A stretch of DNA of 64,000 nt from Halomonas salinarum (GCF_012062845.1 NZ_WWNB01000002.1:186001-250000); one strand, 5' to 3'. Shown: positions 9,448 to 17,258, counted from the first letter of the stretch. The notes: a model not told the origin generated them from the letters alone. Program-made: numbers and translations.

Positions 9448-10185
9448 TCAGAGTGATAGCAGGTCATTGGGCAGTTCAAGCCTGCCGGTGGCTCGCCAAT
9501 ACTTAACCAGCCGCGGCACGCCCTGCCCCGCCGACAAGGCCATGCGCCCGACACCCGGTGGCGCCAGGTCGTTAGCCTCGGGGTCGACCAACACCGCCTG
9601 CGCCTCCAGGGGTGCCTGTTCGAGCAGCAGCGCCGCCGGCATCACCGCAAGCGAGGTGCCCACCACCAGCAACATGTCCGCTTCGGCGACGATATCGCAG
9701 GCATCGCCATAGCGCGGCACCGACTCGCCGAACCAGACCACGTCCGGGCGTAGCTGGCTGCCCTTGTCGCAGACATCACCCAAGCGAATGCCGCCACTGC
9801 TCAGCGGATAACGCAACGCGTCATCTACCGAAGAGCGCGCCATCAGTATCTCGCCATGCAGATGCAGCACATCCCGCGAGCCGGCCCGCTCGTGCAGGTC
9901 ATCGATGTTCTGGGTGATGATACTGACCCGGATACCCGCGCGCTCAAGCTCGGCCAGCGCCCGGTGGGCGGCGTTGGGCGCGGCGCGACGCACCTGCTCC
10001 CGGCGCTCGTCATAGAAGCGCAGCACCCGCTCGGGGTCGCGGGCGAAGCCCTCGGGTGTTGCCACCGCCTCGATGGAATGCTCCTCCCATAGGCCATCGC
10101 TTGCCCGAAAGGTACGGATGCCGCTCTCCGCGCTGATACCTGCTCCGGTCAGCACCACCAGGTGCGGCGCACCTTGTTCTTCCAT
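9448..10185 (-). CDS. cobB: NAD-dependent protein deacylase, Sir2 family (CobB-like)
   Basis: Removes acyl groups from lysines using NAD+. The 245 aa show GAGISAESGIRTFR (residues 14-27), the TQNIDDLHERAG block, catalytic LHGE, and RPDVVWFGE. The YxxR pair (FYDERR) that marks class III desuccinylase/deacetylase sirtuins is present. The two CxxC pairs of the structural zinc finger are not: only one Cys remains between LHGE and RPDVVWFGE, as in other zinc-less proteobacterial sirtuins. ATG is preceded by AGAGGT. Confidence 0.9.
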   Translation of the reverse strand: MEEQGAPHLVVLTGAGISAESGIRTFRASDGLWEEHSIEAVATPEGFARDPERVLRFYDERREQVRRAAPNAAHRALAELERAGIRVSIITQNIDDLHERAGSRDVLHLHGEILMARSSVDDALRYPLSSGGIRLGDVCDKGSQLRPDVVWFGESVPRYGDACDIVAEADMLLVVGTSLAVMPAALLLEQAPLEAQAVLVDPEANDLAPPGVGRMALSAGQGVPRLVKYWRATGRLELPNDLLSL

Positions 10186-10478
10186 TCACTACCTCTCGTC
10201 ACTGGGTCGCCGGTTCCTCACTTTTGAGCAACCCGCGACCTACTTTGCATCATTTGCCCGTAGCTGACGCTATCACTACGAGCCCAGCGCAGCCAGAGAG
10301 CCAGCCCATAGGTGAGTGGTGCTATCACTTGAGTGAAATGCGCGGTTTGCTCAACGCCTGATTGAGGCCAGACGGGATAGAGTCGAGGAAGTGAACACGG
10401 CCAGACCACGGCCTCCGAGGAAAAGCCGGGGTCGCTGGAAAGACCGTTCGGCCAGAAGCAGACGTTGTGCCAGAGCGG
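10186..10478. other. Cassette-array edge, no gene seen
   Basis: About 290 bp between the sirtuin gene and the last attC site. Open frames here have no recognisable product or good start. It may be the tail of the integron array or chromosomal flank. Confidence 0.35.
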
Positions 10479-10562
10479 ATATAACGCCGCCAGCATGCGC
10501 GACTTTGTAGTGGAGGCGAAGCCGCAACGAAAAAGGCGTCGCCGTGCCTGGCTTGGTTATAC
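10479..10562 (-). repeat. Integron attC site (third cassette, 84 bp)
   Basis: Read on the minus strand, it starts with GTATAAC 3 nt after the stop of the 250-aa gene and ends with GTTATAT. The inner arms GTCGCGCATGCTGG-type and CCAGGCACGGCGAC-type are imperfectly complementary, as in attC stem-loops. It fits the position expected at the 3' end of a gene cassette, though its core boxes deviate from RYYYAAC/GTTRRRY. Confidence 0.72.
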
Positions 10563-10565
10563 GTT

Positions 10566-11318
10566 TCAATAACTTGGCTCAATGTGTGCCGGCCCACTCC
10601 ACTCGAAACTAGCCAATACTCGATTCGCCAGGCTGACGAGAATCCCCAGTACTTCGGGGCTAATTTCGACTCTCTGGTAACTCCCGTCATCAATGGTGTA
10701 GCAAAGACTATTGCCCTCCAAGTTACTCAACCCTAAAAACCCTTCGACTTCCATTTTCTTACCCTTTTTCTTATCCCGGGGTGGCCCGTAACCGCGGGAA
10801 CGATCTTCTATGTGAAGCGCTGAGTTTCTGATTTTTCGTACCGATGGCAATAGACGATCAAATTCATGTGAGCACTTTTCAATTTCTCCGGGAATCTCAT
10901 CGTACTCCTGGAGAACCTCTAAATATTTACCAAACGAATCAACAGCGTATACAAATGTGTGAGCATGAATAAACGGAATTTTATGTAGGTAAGAACGTGG
11001 CAACATACCGAGTTCGGCCTTTTTATCCCTCACTCGTTTTTCCGACAAAAGCCGATACTCATCGAAATTTTGATAGTAATCGTCGCCAGCCTCTTTCCTA
11101 ATTGCATCCTCGGCCTGTCGCCTTATCTCAGCATCTCTTTCCCACTCATTACGGGGATCAGGTCTTTGACTTTGACTCTCTTCAAACATCGAAAGAGCGA
11201 TAGCTGCTTCAGTCAGAATTCCTTCAAGTGCACGCAGCGCGCCTTCTATCTCGAACCGAACCTCATCACTCTCAAGCTGAAGCCATGTCCCGGGGTAAGT
11301 CAGCTGATACAGATACAT
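10566..11318 (-). CDS. Integron cassette protein with HEPN-like RxxxxH motif, function unknown
   Basis: A 250-aa soluble protein of no recognised family, carried as a gene cassette between attC sites at 11331-11387 and 10479-10562. The chosen ATG (MYLYQL) has AGGAG 4 nt upstream; a longer TTG-initiated frame would start inside the attC site. The protein is mostly helical by composition, with charged helices at 20-100 and 125-160. The segment VRKIRNSALHIEDRSRG (160-176) contains RNSALH, matching the R[N/D/H]xxxH motif of HEPN nucleases. A Lys-rich insertion follows (182-188). GC content is well below that of flanking core genes. A HEPN RNase or toxin role is inference only. Confidence 0.7.
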   Translation of the reverse strand: MYLYQLTYPGTWLQLESDEVRFEIEGALRALEGILTEAAIALSMFEESQSQRPDPRNEWERDAEIRRQAEDAIRKEAGDDYYQNFDEYRLLSEKRVRDKKAELGMLPRSYLHKIPFIHAHTFVYAVDSFGKYLEVLQEYDEIPGEIEKCSHEFDRLLPSVRKIRNSALHIEDRSRGYGPPRDKKKGKKMEVEGFLGLSNLEGNSLCYTIDDGSYQRVEISPEVLGILVSLANRVLASFEWSGPAHIEPSY

Positions 11319-11330
11319 GGCACTCCTTAC

Positions 11331-11387
11331 GTATAACGCCAAAGCTCAGCCGCCGCTTTAGCGGTCGGCTGGAGCGCCTTGTTGGGC
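11331..11387 (-). repeat. Integron attC site (second cassette, 57 bp)
   Basis: On the minus strand it reads GCCCAAC (R'') ... GTTATAC (R'), with AAGGCGCTCCAGCCGACCGC on one side and the complementary GCGGCGGCTGAGCTTTGGC on the other. Length, paired L boxes and the central CTAAAG loop match the short attC sites of mobile integron cassettes. It lies 6 bp past the stop of the 238-aa gene. Confidence 0.88.
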
Positions 11388-11392
11388 GATCT

Positions 11393-12109
11393 TCATCGTA
11401 TACCCCGTAGGACGCTAACTAGCTCAGGGGCAAGATCACGCACGAAAGCCACTTGGCTTTCAGTTACATCCTCTCCGTGGATGGCAGCAGAGCAAGCCGA
11501 ATAAACTTCCTTGATAGCACCAGCTAGCTGAGGTGTCAGCTCTTCGGAACGAACCAGCATCCTTGCCATTGCTATTACAGACGTATATCGATCCTTGGGA
11601 TCAGAGATTCTGCTTTTGTAAATCCGGCGCAACTCTTTCTCCAAGCTATACCTTACTTGGAATAGGTACTCCGCATCGTTTGGCACATCCAGATTGGCGT
11701 TTTTATCCATAGGTCGACCAAACTGATTTTCCCCTAGCGCCTCTGAAATCACCTCTCGTATTTGCTCACGGAGCTCGGGGATTTCCTGGTCTGATGGAGG
11801 GGGTGGATGGCCGTTGTAGAACTGCGCGCTGACATTATTTCTTACTTCGACAACGTTCTTGAGCTCACGAATTTCTCCCTTTAGCTCCTCTCTTACTGCT
11901 TCCACCTCTCTCCTTAGCTTTACGCCAAAAAGGTTAATTTCTGAGACCAGTGGAAGCACCCAAAGAGCTACAAATACAAGAAAAACGACCACGTCCGCAA
12001 ACGTTGCGTTCCCACCCTCCAATTCCGGAAACCGGGCAGACAGGAATAGAAGCATGCCCGCTAGGGCGAGCCCCCACCAAATAATGAGAAACCAATTCGG
12101 TAGCTTCAT
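11393..12109 (-). CDS. Integron cassette membrane protein, function unknown (HEPN/DUF4145-like C-terminus?)
   Basis: 238 aa. Two transmembrane helices (about residues 6-24 and 37-57) are followed by a coiled-coil-like charged helix (62-95), a proline-rich linker (HPPPPSDQEIPE) and an all-helical C-terminal domain (145-238). Its end, EVYSACSAAIHGEDV (201-215) plus a last helix, resembles the helix-HG-helix tail of HEPN/DUF4145-type domains. The usual Arg or Asn before the HG is missing, so it may be a non-catalytic relative. The gene forms one cassette with the attC at 11331-11387 and has lower GC than its surroundings. No function is assigned. Confidence 0.68.
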   Translation of the reverse strand: MKLPNWFLIIWWGLALAGMLLFLSARFPELEGGNATFADVVVFLVFVALWVLPLVSEINLFGVKLRREVEAVREELKGEIRELKNVVEVRNNVSAQFYNGHPPPPSDQEIPELREQIREVISEALGENQFGRPMDKNANLDVPNDAEYLFQVRYSLEKELRRIYKSRISDPKDRYTSVIAMARMLVRSEELTPQLAGAIKEVYSACSAAIHGEDVTESQVAFVRDLAPELVSVLRGIR

Positions 12110-12154
12110 TCTTTTATCTTAGAACTCATTGCATAAGTTGAGATCATTCGAGGC

Positions 12155-12241
12155 GCCCAACGCCGATAATAAGCGGCGGCCCGACAGGGGCGTCCGGTGG
12201 ACGGCCGCAGGCCGGGAACGAACTTGATTGACTGGTTAAAT
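12155..12241 (-). repeat. Integron attC site (first cassette, 87 bp)
   Basis: On the minus strand it begins with ATTTAAC, which contains the TAA stop of the GFA gene, and ends with GTTGGGC. Between them are GGCCTGCGGCCGTCCACCGG and a complementary GGGCCGCCGC arm. Both core boxes fit RYYYAAC/GTTRRRY. A stop codon inside R'' is common in true cassettes. Confidence 0.88.
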
Positions 12242-12637
12242 GTCGTCACGCCATTCTCTATGCTTGCGTACCCTATCGTACTCAAGCCATGGTGCATCAT
12301 GTGAAACCCAAATATGAGCCTCTGGCCTCAATTCAGGCTCATCGTCCAGAGTGGCCACCCGAACAATCACATGCGGCTGCGCCGGCCTCTCTGCTACCAA
12401 ATGAGAACCACAGCGTTTGCAAAAATGGCGCAATTTTCCAGGCGAGGATTCGAACGTAGAAATGCAGCTCGCGCCCTTGAGCCAACGGAAATTTTCGCGC
12501 TTCACGCCAGCAGTAGAGGCAAACGGGGCCGCATGGGCTTTACGACAAGTCTGACAATGACAGTGCACAATTGGCATATCCACAGAGTCTATTTCGTAGC
12601 TTATCTCGCCACACAAACAGCTTCCCTTCAGCCCCAT
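12236..12637 (-). CDS. GFA-family (CENP-V/Gfa fold) zinc protein, cassette-borne
   Basis: 133 aa of the glutathione-dependent formaldehyde-activating (Gfa) fold. The zinc ligands are visible as CLCGEISYE (residues 7-15), CHCQTCRK (27-34) and FCKRCGSHL (72-80). Family members have been linked to glutathione adduct chemistry, but most cassette-borne copies have no tested activity. The ATG is preceded by AGAAGGAG and lies about 26 nt after the crossover point of the attC at 12658-12716, the compact leader typical of a gene cassette. The stop lies inside the next attC. Confidence 0.88.
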   Translation of the reverse strand: MGLKGSCLCGEISYEIDSVDMPIVHCHCQTCRKAHAAPFASTAGVKRENFRWLKGASCISTFESSPGKLRHFCKRCGSHLVAERPAQPHVIVRVATLDDEPELRPEAHIWVSHDAPWLEYDRVRKHREWRDDI

Positions 12638-12657
12638 AGGGCGATCTCCTTCTACAC

Positions 12658-12716
12658 ATTTAACTGTTCAGCATTTCTTCGCCGTGCGGAGCATGGCGTA
12701 TAAATGCCTGTTGGAC
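12658..12716 (-). repeat. Integron attC site at the 5' edge of the array (59 bp)
   Basis: On the minus strand it reads GTCCAAC ... GTTAAAT, with complementary arms GCATTTATACGCC and GGCGAAGAAATGC. Both core boxes fit the consensus. The cassette that should precede it is missing; the IS91-type element lies there instead. Confidence 0.88.
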
Positions 12717-12772
12717 TAAGCCGCCCATCAAGCTGCTACAAAGCTTCTATAGGGTATTGTATTGGCCGGTGT

Positions 12773-12794
12773 GCGACCTGAGACGTCAGGTCGC
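12773..12794. repeat. Perfect 9-bp hairpin near the end of the IS91-type element
   Basis: GCGACCTGA and TCAGGTCGC flank a 4-nt loop, about 180 bp beyond the transposase stop. IS91-family elements carry a short hairpin at their oriIS end, downstream of the transposase gene, so this may mark that end. The exact boundary is not resolved. Confidence 0.45.
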
Positions 12795-12976
12795 GTACAT
12801 AAGGAGCGGTTGTGACGCGTTCGGGCAGTGATGTTGGCCATGATCCCAGGTCCCTCCGGGTCTAATATGCCCCAACGTAGCGCGCCTGCTGGGCAAAATC
12901 CATCATCGGAACGAGCGCCGCCGCGACCCGCGAGCGGGCCGGATCGCCGAGTCCGGTGTGTGGATAGGGCGTTATC

Positions 12977-14128
12977 TCATCCTCGATAGCGTTGCTCCTT
13001 GTGGTTGGGGGAGCAGCTACGTTTGAGTCGCTGGGGCGTGAGGGTCCCGATCATTCGCAGTGTCGGTTGCCCGCAGTGTCGGCAAATGTAGGTCGGCTCT
13101 GAGTCGCCGACGGCAGGTTCGGCATCCGGTGTCACCTCGACAACCGATAGAGCTTGGCGGATCTGTGCTAGGCGTCGTCGCCGGCAGCGATTGGCCAGAA
13201 AACCGTAGTGACGGACCCGCATCAGCCCCTTGGGCAGGACGTGGAGCAGGAAGCGGCGCACGAACTCCTCGCCATCGAGGATGAGCTGTTTACGCCGGTC
13301 ACGGTCGCGGTAGTCCTTGTAGCAAAGGGTCACCTGGCGGTCGTCCACGGCGAGGATGCGGGCATTGCTGATGGCGATCCGGCGCGTGTAGCGCGCCAGG
13401 TAGCGCACCACCGTGTCGGTGTGTTCGAGACAGTCCTTGCTGTAGACCACCCACTCGGTGGCCATCAGCGCGTTGAGCTGGTCATCGACGTCACCGGGCC
13501 GGGTGACCCGGTGGAGTTCACCGGCAGTAGCGGCCTGGCGCAGTCCACTGACCAGGTGTCCACGAAAGTGGCGCGACAGGGCCCGGACCGGGAACAGGTA
13601 GTGGCTGCGCGCCTCGCGCCAGATGCCATCGTCGCCCAGCGCACCGCCGGGGACCAGGCAGTGCAGATGCACATGCTGACTCAGGTTCTGGCCCCAGGTA
13701 TGGAGCACCGCACTCATGCCCATCTCGCCACCGAGACGCTTGGGGTCGCGACCGAAGGTACGTAGTGTCTGCCAGGCGCTCTGGAACAGCAGTCGGTAGA
13801 TCACCCCGGGGTGAAGCTGGACCCAGCCGTTGAGGCTGTGCGGCAGAGTGAACACGACGTGGTAGTAGCGCACCGGCAGGATGTTCGCCTGCTGACGCTC
13901 GGCCCACTGCGCCATGGCACGGCCCTGGCACTGCGGGCAGTGGCGGTCGCGACAGCCGAAATAGTGTGGCTGGGTGTGGCCGCAGTCCGAGCACTGCAAG
14001 GCCGTCCCGCCCATCGCCTCGGTGCGGCAGGCGAGTAGGTGGTGGCACACGCGTTGGCGCTGGCGATCCAGGCCGGCCGGGTTGAGAAAGCGGGTCAGGG
14101 CCTGTTGGAGGGTGGCGGTCTCAGTCAT
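12977..14128 (-). CDS. IS91-family transposase (HUH endonuclease)
   Basis: A rolling-circle transposase of 383 aa. The N-terminal zinc-binding domain has CSDCGHTQPHYFGC and HCPQCQG. The HUH motif is HVHLHCLV, and the tyrosine-containing helix is VVRYLARYTRRIAIS. A C-terminal CxxC pair (ICRHCGQ) is also present. The frame is open further upstream, but residues encoded there are out-of-frame recombinase sequence. The start used is the ATG that overlaps the recombinase stop by 8 bp, pointing to translational coupling. Confidence 0.93.
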   Translation of the reverse strand: MTETATLQQALTRFLNPAGLDRQRQRVCHHLLACRTEAMGGTALQCSDCGHTQPHYFGCRDRHCPQCQGRAMAQWAERQQANILPVRYYHVVFTLPHSLNGWVQLHPGVIYRLLFQSAWQTLRTFGRDPKRLGGEMGMSAVLHTWGQNLSQHVHLHCLVPGGALGDDGIWREARSHYLFPVRALSRHFRGHLVSGLRQAATAGELHRVTRPGDVDDQLNALMATEWVVYSKDCLEHTDTVVRYLARYTRRIAISNARILAVDDRQVTLCYKDYRDRDRRKQLILDGEEFVRRFLLHVLPKGLMRVRHYGFLANRCRRRRLAQIRQALSVVEVTPDAEPAVGDSEPTYICRHCGQPTLRMIGTLTPQRLKRSCSPNHKEQRYRG

Positions 14129-14978
14129 GGCCCACCTCCAGGCCGGCCACCAGGTCGATGTGGCCCTGACTCGCCCCTTGCTGGCCCGGCAGCCAGTGCA
14201 GGTAGCGCATCGTCGACTGGATGCTGCGGTGGCCCAGCAGCCGCTGGAGCTGATGGACGGGCATACCCTGCTCCAGAACATGCGTGGCATAGGCATGGCG
14301 CAGGCTGTGGATGCCACCGATCCGTTCGACCCCAGCCTGGCGTTTGGCTTGGGTAAAGGCCTTCTGCGGTGCGCTCGGATGCAGCGCGCGATCCGGAAAC
14401 AGGGCGCTAGGGAATAGCCATGTCGCCGGCCGATAGGCGCGCCAGTAGTCGCGCAAGCGATCAAGCAGGGTCGCCGATAGCAGGACCATGCGATCCTTCG
14501 CGCCCTTGCCCTGGGCGACACGCAGCTGACCACGTTGACTATCGATATCGCTGACCCGCAGGTGACAGACCTCGCTGACGCGTAGTCCGCAGCCGTAGCA
14601 CAGGTCGAGCATCATGCGATGCTTGGGATTGTGGCAGGCGGCCAGGATCCGCCGAACGTCGTCGCGGGTCAGCAGCTCCGGAATCCGTTGCGGTGTCTTC
14701 GGCACCACGGGGGATACCTCAACCGACGGCCAGTGCAGCACCTGGAGGTACAGGAACCGCACGCCGTGTAGATAGACGCGGCAGCTGGCGACGGACAAAC
14801 CACGCTCCTGGACCAGGTGATTGAAGAAGCGTTGCAGATCGTCGGTGCTCAAGGTGTCTGGCGAACGGTGGAAATAGCGCGCCAGGTCCGTGATCACTGT
14901 CAGGTAGGTAGTGTGGGTACGTTGCGCGAAGCCATGCTGACGCATGGCCTCGATCATCATCTGTCGCAAGGCGGTCAT
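14121..14978 (-). CDS. Tyrosine recombinase associated with the IS91 element
   Basis: A phage-integrase-fold protein of about 285 aa with a SAM-like N-terminal domain (about 1-85) and a catalytic domain carrying R (CGLRVSEV), K (GKGAKDR), HSLRH, LLGH and the nucleophile Tyr (MRYLH). The start taken is the ATG with AGGAG 8 nt upstream; an in-frame ATG at 15014 is possible. It lacks the extra patch that marks integron integrases (IntI), so it is not the missing integrase of the neighbouring cassette array. Its role in IS91 movement is not established. Confidence 0.88.
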   Translation of the reverse strand: MTALRQMMIEAMRQHGFAQRTHTTYLTVITDLARYFHRSPDTLSTDDLQRFFNHLVQERGLSVASCRVYLHGVRFLYLQVLHWPSVEVSPVVPKTPQRIPELLTRDDVRRILAACHNPKHRMMLDLCYGCGLRVSEVCHLRVSDIDSQRGQLRVAQGKGAKDRMVLLSATLLDRLRDYWRAYRPATWLFPSALFPDRALHPSAPQKAFTQAKRQAGVERIGGIHSLRHAYATHVLEQGMPVHQLQRLLGHRSIQSTMRYLHWLPGQQGASQGHIDLVAGLEVGHD

Positions 14979-15074
14979 CGTCGTCACTCCTGTTCGTTGA
15001 CCCACGTAGGTCAAGGAACAGTGTGGTTCGATGAGGCGAAAGATAGGATTCGACGACAGCTACCGCGAAGCGGT

Positions 15075-15320
15075 TTAGTTCAACACCAATAAACGCGCAT
15101 GCTGCCTTTGCTGGCACGTCCCCTTCGGGTCGATAGTCGCGGTCTCGGGGCGAATCAGCAGGTTCATCCGCAGATCGTGGTGTGGAAGGTACTGCCGTAG
15201 CGGGTAGCCGCACTCGACGGCGGAGGTGGTGCCGGCGATCAGGGTGTCGCCGACCCTCACCCGCACCCGACGGTCGTACGGGCGCAGGGTGATGCGAGGC
15301 GCGGAGGAAGCCGTTGCCAT
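15075..15320 (-). pseudogene. DUF427-family gene, 3' end lost next to the IS91 element
   Basis: The first 55 codons read as a normal DUF427 protein (RPYDRRVRVRVGDTLIAGTT, then AVECGYPLRQYLP). The conserved C-terminal part, normally containing CP(F/Y)KG and a final Tyr-rich strand, is degenerate: only a vestigial PKGT is seen and the frame runs out in unrelated sequence at codon 81. Intact members have about 90-95 residues. The break coincides with the recombinase side of the IS91 element. Confidence 0.65.
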
Positions 15321-15603
15321 ATGGAGTATCCCTGCGTATGGGCGATGTCATTATGCTGTTGTTAGTTTTCTAGTCTTCAGACTAGCACCGAGGAATGATT
15401 TTCTCCTGCGCTGGATCAACGCTTGGGCATGATTCCGTCATCGCGACTCGGCCGCTCCTCGGCGTCGGCCATGAAGCGCTGCCTGTTGCGCTAGGGGAGC
15501 CGTCGAACATCTGGGCCGACACCCCGCGCAGGAGCCGCCCGGCGGATGACATCCCCGCGCCGAGCGGCGACAATAGGCGCCCTTTTTCGGCCGCAGTCGT
15601 TTC

Positions 15604-16395
15604 ATGTCTACACCGCTTCCCATTCTGTATCAGGACGATGCCCTGGTCGTTATCGCCAAGCCTTCGGGGCTTTTGGTGCATCGCACGGCGCTCGCCCGCG
15701 GCGAGACGCGCTTCGCGTTGCAGCTGCTGCGCGACCAGCTGGGTCGCCACGTTTACCCGGTGCACCGCCTGGACCGGCCGACCTCCGGGGTGCTGGTGTT
15801 CGCGCTGTCGTCCGAGATCGCGCGTACCCTCGGCGAGGCCTTCGCCGAGCAGCGGGTCAGCAAGCGTTATCTGGCGGTGGTGCGCGGCCTTGGCCCTGAG
15901 GCCGAGTGCCTCGACTATGCGCTGCGCGAGGAAGATGGCCGCCGGCCCAAGGCCGAGATGCCGGCAATGGAGGCGGCGACCGAGGTACAGCGCCTGGATA
16001 GCGTCGAGCTGCCGGTACGGGTCGATCGCTACCCCAGCGCGCGCTATTCGCTGATGGAGGCGCGGCCGCTGACCGGGCGTCGCCACCAGATCCGTCGTCA
16101 CCTGTCGCGGCGCGGCTACCCGATCATCGGCGATGCCCGACACGGCAAGGGCAACCACAACCGCTTCTTCAGCGAGAACCTGGACACACACCGGCTATTG
16201 TTGGCGGCGGTAGAAATGAACCTTGCGCACCCGGTGACTGGTGATCGCCTGACCGTGAGCGCTGGCCTTGAAGACGACATGACACAGCTCTTCGAGCGCT
16301 TCGGCTGGGGCGCCCATTTACCGCAACATGGCCACCGCTTCGAAAAGGCCGATAGCCAATCGTCAACGACTCACGCAGCGATACCGACACCATGA
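15604..16395 (+). CDS. truC: tRNA pseudouridine(65) synthase TruC
   Basis: An RluA-family pseudouridine synthase of 263 aa. The catalytic Asp lies in VHRLDRPTSGVLVF (residues 53-66). The C-terminal block GDARHGKGNHNRFF (about 179-192) is the TruC signature that separates it from RluA/C/D. It modifies U65 of tRNAs. Its stop overlaps the start of tcdA by 4 bp (ATGA), so two tRNA-modification genes are translationally coupled. A 16-bp palindrome at 15370-15385 lies in the region shared with the DUF427 remnant. Confidence 0.93.
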   Translation: MSTPLPILYQDDALVVIAKPSGLLVHRTALARGETRFALQLLRDQLGRHVYPVHRLDRPTSGVLVFALSSEIARTLGEAFAEQRVSKRYLAVVRGLGPEAECLDYALREEDGRRPKAEMPAMEAATEVQRLDSVELPVRVDRYPSARYSLMEARPLTGRRHQIRRHLSRRGYPIIGDARHGKGNHNRFFSENLDTHRLLLAAVEMNLAHPVTGDRLTVSAGLEDDMTQLFERFGWGAHLPQHGHRFEKADSQSSTTHAAIPTP

Positions 16396-17258
16396 CCGAC
16401 ACTGATCCCACTTCCTTGGATGGCGACTACGACTTCCGCTTCGGCGGCATCCGGCGCCTCTATGGCCAGCGCGCCGCCGCGCACTTTCGCCATGCCCATG
16501 TGGTGGTGGTTGGCGTTGGCGGTGTGGGTAGCTGGACGGTGGAAGCCCTGGCCCGGGCCGGCATCGGCAAGCTGACGCTGATCGATCTCGACGATGTCTG
16601 TGTCTCCAACATCAACCGTCAGCTGCATGCGCTGGATGGCACCATCGGCCGGCCCAAGGTGGAGGTGCTGGCCGAGCGCTGCCGGGCGATCTCACCGGAG
16701 ATCGAGGTGATCGCCGACACGGCCTTCGTGACCCCGACCAACCTGGCGCAGCGCATTCCCGCCGATGCCGATCATGTGGTCGATGCCATCGACAGCGTGA
16801 TCGCCAAGGCGGCGCTGATCGCCTGGTGCAAGCGGCGCAAGATTGGCCTGACGGTCACCGGTGCCGCCGGCGGCCAACTGGACCCGACCCGCATCCGCAC
16901 CGCCGACTTGAGCCGCACCGAGCATGACCCGTTGCTTGCCAAGGTGCGCGCCCGGCTGCGCCGCGATTACGGCTTCTCGCGTAATCCCAAGCGCCGCTTC
17001 AGCGTCGAGTGCGTGTATTCCGACGAGCAGCTGGTCTATCCCGGCGCCGACGGTGAGGTCTGTCATACCAAGCCAAGCGACGGCGAGAGTACCCGCCTGG
17101 ATTGCGCCAGTGGCTTTGGCGCTGCCACCTTCGTTACCGGCGCCTTTGGCTTTGCCGCCGCGGCCCGGGTAATGGCGCGGCTCGCTCGCCAGGCCACCCG
17201 TAACCATGACACGGCCACCGCCCTGTCCTCAGAGGAGTCTCGTGATGATCGCTCATGA
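16392..17258 (+). CDS. tcdA: tRNA threonylcarbamoyladenosine dehydratase TcdA
   Basis: An E1-like (ThiF/MoeB fold) ATP-dependent enzyme that cyclises t6A37 of tRNA to ct6A. The 288-aa protein has the ATP-binding glycine motif VVGVGGVGSW (residues 38-47), the acidic and Arg residues of LIDLDDVCVSNINRQ, and the TcdA/CsdL-type segment DYGFSRNPKRRFSVECVYS (about 194-212). It follows truC with a 4-bp overlap. Confidence 0.93.
   Translation: MTDTDPTSLDGDYDFRFGGIRRLYGQRAAAHFRHAHVVVVGVGGVGSWTVEALARAGIGKLTLIDLDDVCVSNINRQLHALDGTIGRPKVEVLAERCRAISPEIEVIADTAFVTPTNLAQRIPADADHVVDAIDSVIAKAALIAWCKRRKIGLTVTGAAGGQLDPTRIRTADLSRTEHDPLLAKVRARLRRDYGFSRNPKRRFSVECVYSDEQLVYPGADGEVCHTKPSDGESTRLDCASGFGAATFVTGAFGFAAAARVMARLARQATRNHDTATALSSEESRDDRS

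Larger units (their letters stand above)
12773..15060 (-). mobile_element. IS91-family insertion element with tyrosine recombinase (approximate limits)
   Basis: A recombinase and a HUH transposase are encoded in that order with overlapping reading frames, the two-gene layout of one IS91 subgroup. Limits are approximate: the oriIS side is set at the hairpin 12773-12794, and the other side lies between the recombinase start and the truncated DUF427 gene. IS91 elements make no target duplication, so none can be used to fix the ends. Confidence 0.7.

Noticed and set aside
10218..10496. 92-codon open frame next to the last attC site
   Set aside because: It begins inside the attC site, has no ribosome-binding site and resembles no known protein.
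14129..14533. N-terminal extension of the IS91 transposase frame
   Set aside because: The extra 135 residues are out-of-frame recombinase sequence; the ATG at 14128 precedes the conserved protein.
14121..14978. Tyrosine recombinase as the integrase of the cassette array
   Set aside because: It lacks the IntI-specific insertion near the catalytic His region and is coupled to an IS91 transposase, so it belongs to the insertion element.
15370..15385. Palindrome CTAGTCTTCAGACTAG upstream of truC
   Set aside because: A neat 7-bp dyad in a shared promoter region, but it matches no operator family I know and has no second copy in the window, so no function is claimed.
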